Assembly: GCF_015686695.1 (NCBI RefSeq)
Contig: NZ_JADPMR010000001.1
Location: 1,178,001-1,242,000, forward strand
From: Vibrio nitrifigilis
Lineage (GTDB): Bacteria > Pseudomonadota > Gammaproteobacteria > Enterobacterales > Vibrionaceae
Length of the DNA stretch: 64,000 bases
Direction: 5' to 3'
A model generated the notes under the pieces. The model was not told the origin of the DNA. It did not search any database and was given only the letters and a program-made list of their open reading frames with translations. The stretch's first letter is position 1, and every line of letters begins with the position of its first letter. The position numbers and the translations under genes are program-made. Below are positions 63,059-64,000 of the stretch, piece after piece.

Positions 63059-63118
63059 AATCAAGATGTCTAAATCCGTAGATTTTACGGATTAAAAATT
63101 TTAGCCTAGATCTTGATT
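63059..63118. repeat. nested inverted repeats
   Basis: An outer 9-bp pair AATCAAGAT/ATCTTGATT (63059-63067 and 63110-63118) encloses an inner 8-bp hairpin AATCCGTA/TACGGATT (63073-63080 and 63086-63093, loop GATTT). It lies about 90 bases inside the right att copy. Confidence 0.7.
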
Positions 63119-63210
63119 GATACAGCAAAGCGGTACAGAATTACAACGTTAACAAATTACTACTTGTTATAAAAATCAATAAATTATAGGTTGTTTGGTG
63201 CAATTTTAGT

Positions 63211-63286
63211 CGTATCGAGAGTTCGAATCTCTCACTCACCGCCACATTCAAAACCCCAGCAGAAATGTTGGGGTTTTCTCGTTTTA
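63211..63286 (+). repeat. att site, distal copy (76-bp direct repeat)
   Basis: Second copy of the tRNA-Ser 3' segment: 34 bases of tRNA sequence including CCA, followed by the duplicated terminator. By the usual logic of such insertions this is the chromosome's original 3' end, displaced by the island; unique core DNA resumes at 63287. Confidence 0.93.
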
Positions 63287-63402
63287 GCTACCTAAGCCGA
63301 TCTGTTACTCATCAATGGTAATTCATTGAGTATGCTAATTGTCGAGCTAGTAGATTGTCCATCCACCAGTGAATCTCATAATCCATAGGTTCATGAATAA
63401 AG

Positions 63403-63425
63403 AAAAAGGCAGCCGAGGCTGCCTT
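63403..63425 (-). terminator. terminator of the MHS transporter gene
   Basis: AAGGCAGCC/GGCTGCCTT with a 2-base spacer; on the minus strand it is followed by TTTCTTTATT, 26 bases past the stop codon. Confidence 0.85.
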
Positions 63426-63450
63426 ATCAAGTCATTTTATTGGTTACTGG

Positions 63451-64000
63451 TTAAACATTGCCCGTCGCCAAATCCAATCGTGGTTTGAAGCGAATCACGG
63501 CAGCGCTGGCAATAATACCTACGCCACATACACACGCTACATAATACACAGGTGACATGACGTTTTCTGCGATCATGGCACTGACCAGCATTGGTGTTGT
63601 ACCACCAAAGATGGCATACGCGACATTGTATGAGAATGATAAACCAGAGAAACGAATCGCGGCTGGGAAGCTTTTTACTGCAATGGCAGGGACAACGCCA
63701 ACAATACCCACGAAGAAGCCAACGATGGCATACATTGGGAATAGGTAGGTGGTGTCATGCAACATTGTGCCGTAGAACGCCCAGAAACTTGCCCCTAAAC
63801 CGATACTGAAAATAGCCATAATTGGGCCATTACCAAAACGGTCTGCCAGTGAACCGGAAACTAAACAACCAATCAAAATAAACACAATAGCAACACTGTT
63901 TGCTTCTAATGAGGTTGTTGGGTCTAGATGAACAATTTTTTGTAGTAGTGATGGTGTCATCAAGATAGTTACCACGATAGCAGCGGTTAATACCCAAGTA
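63451..64000 (-). CDS. MHS-family MFS transporter, C-terminal part (cut by window edge)
   Basis: The minus-strand frame stays open to the right edge, so the 5' part is outside the window; an internal GTG at 63975 is not a real start. The visible 183 residues are the second half of a major facilitator. They show the loop motif GSLADRFGNGP and the block SFPAAIRFSGLSFSYNVAYAIFGG, which marks the metabolite:H+ symporter group (ProP, KgtP, ShiA). The substrate cannot be told. It lies just outside the island. Confidence 0.85.
   Translation of the reverse strand, partial: TWVLTAAIVVTILMTPSLLQKIVHLDPTTSLEANSVAIVFILIGCLVSGSLADRFGNGPIMAIFSIGLGASFWAFYGTMLHDTTYLFPMYAIVGFFVGIVGVVPAIAVKSFPAAIRFSGLSFSYNVAYAIFGGTTPMLVSAMIAENVMSPVYYVACVCGVGIIASAAVIRFKPRLDLATGNV

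Larger units (their letters stand above)
62745..63210. other. right end of the island, no intact gene
   Basis: This stretch of 466 A+T-rich bases holds two hairpins listed separately and a 25-codon minus-strand open stretch at 62939-63016 (RQLGETLRVLILHRAIRLL...) that could be the tail of a broken transposase or integrase gene. Nothing intact is seen. Confidence 0.55.
58845..63286. mobile_element. genomic island at tRNA-Ser(GGA)
   Basis: The island lies between 76-bp direct repeats and is about 4.37 kb per repeat unit. It contains a decayed integrase piece next to the tRNA, roughly 0.9 kb of repeat-bearing DNA with coding remnants, an intact two-gene operon, and a right end with inverted repeats. 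Its A+T content is visibly higher than that of the flanking core genes. With no working integrase it appears fixed or dependent on help from another element. Confidence 0.88.

Overview
The window looks like chromosome I of a Vibrio-group bacterium (Vibrionaceae). The evidence is gene order that I recognise from Vibrio cholerae: ndh, csiV-mfd-plzB, lolCDE, comEC, msbA-lpxK-ycaR-kdsB, yfbU, pflA-mcp-pflB, xthA, priC-dinG-ompT, ychJ, lpxH-ppiB-cysS, ruvCAB, cydABX-ybgE, ybgC-tolQRAB-pal-cpoB-nadA. CsiV, the PlzB-type PilZ protein and an OmpT-type porin beside dinG point the same way. This is recognition of families and order, not a database search.

Layout. 0.2-7.4 kb: NADH dehydrogenase II with an FNR box just downstream of its promoter, a GNAT acetyltransferase, and the csiV/mfd/plzB block. 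7.5-17.4 kb: envelope genes, namely lipoprotein release (lolCDE), a DUF2062 protein, DNA uptake (comEC), and lipid A/LPS-core supply (msbA, lpxK, ycaR, kdsB). 17.4-22.4 kb: the stress operon yeaG-yeaH-ycgB. 22.6-31.3 kb: MipA/OmpV, YfbU, anaerobic pyruvate metabolism (pflA, pflB) around a chemoreceptor, and an orphan periplasmic binding protein. 31.5-37.7 kb: DNA repair and replication restart (xthA, ybaM, priC, dinG), a porin and a DUF2057 protein. 37.7-45 kb: YchJ, an EAL/HDOD protein, lpxH, ppiB, cysS and ruvCAB. 45-54 kb: cytochrome bd oxidase behind two FNR-like boxes and a CRP-like site, then the Tol-Pal envelope-constriction operon. 54-58.6 kb: nadA, a divergent Lrp regulator / ACC deaminase pair, a UPF0149 protein and alaE.

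58.8-63.3 kb: a tRNA-Ser(GGA) gene carries a small genomic island. The 3' end of the tRNA plus its terminator (76 bp, 75 identical) is repeated 4.37 kb downstream, marking att sites. Between the copies lie a decayed tyrosine-integrase fragment, non-coding DNA with two near-identical repeat families that look like broken gene copies, and one intact A+T-rich two-gene operon. That operon encodes a 345-residue protein with a possible nuclease-like (D...QxK) N-terminus, overlapped by a 536-residue ABC/SMC-like ATPase with a coiled coil, a CxxC hook-like motif and altered Walker motifs. It is the best candidate here for an undescribed system, most likely anti-phage defence. The window ends in an MHS-family transporter cut by the right edge.

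Three genes of under 60 codons were found by reading the sequence directly: ycaR, ybaM and cydX. Many starts were moved to ATG/GTG codons with a properly spaced ribosome-binding site.
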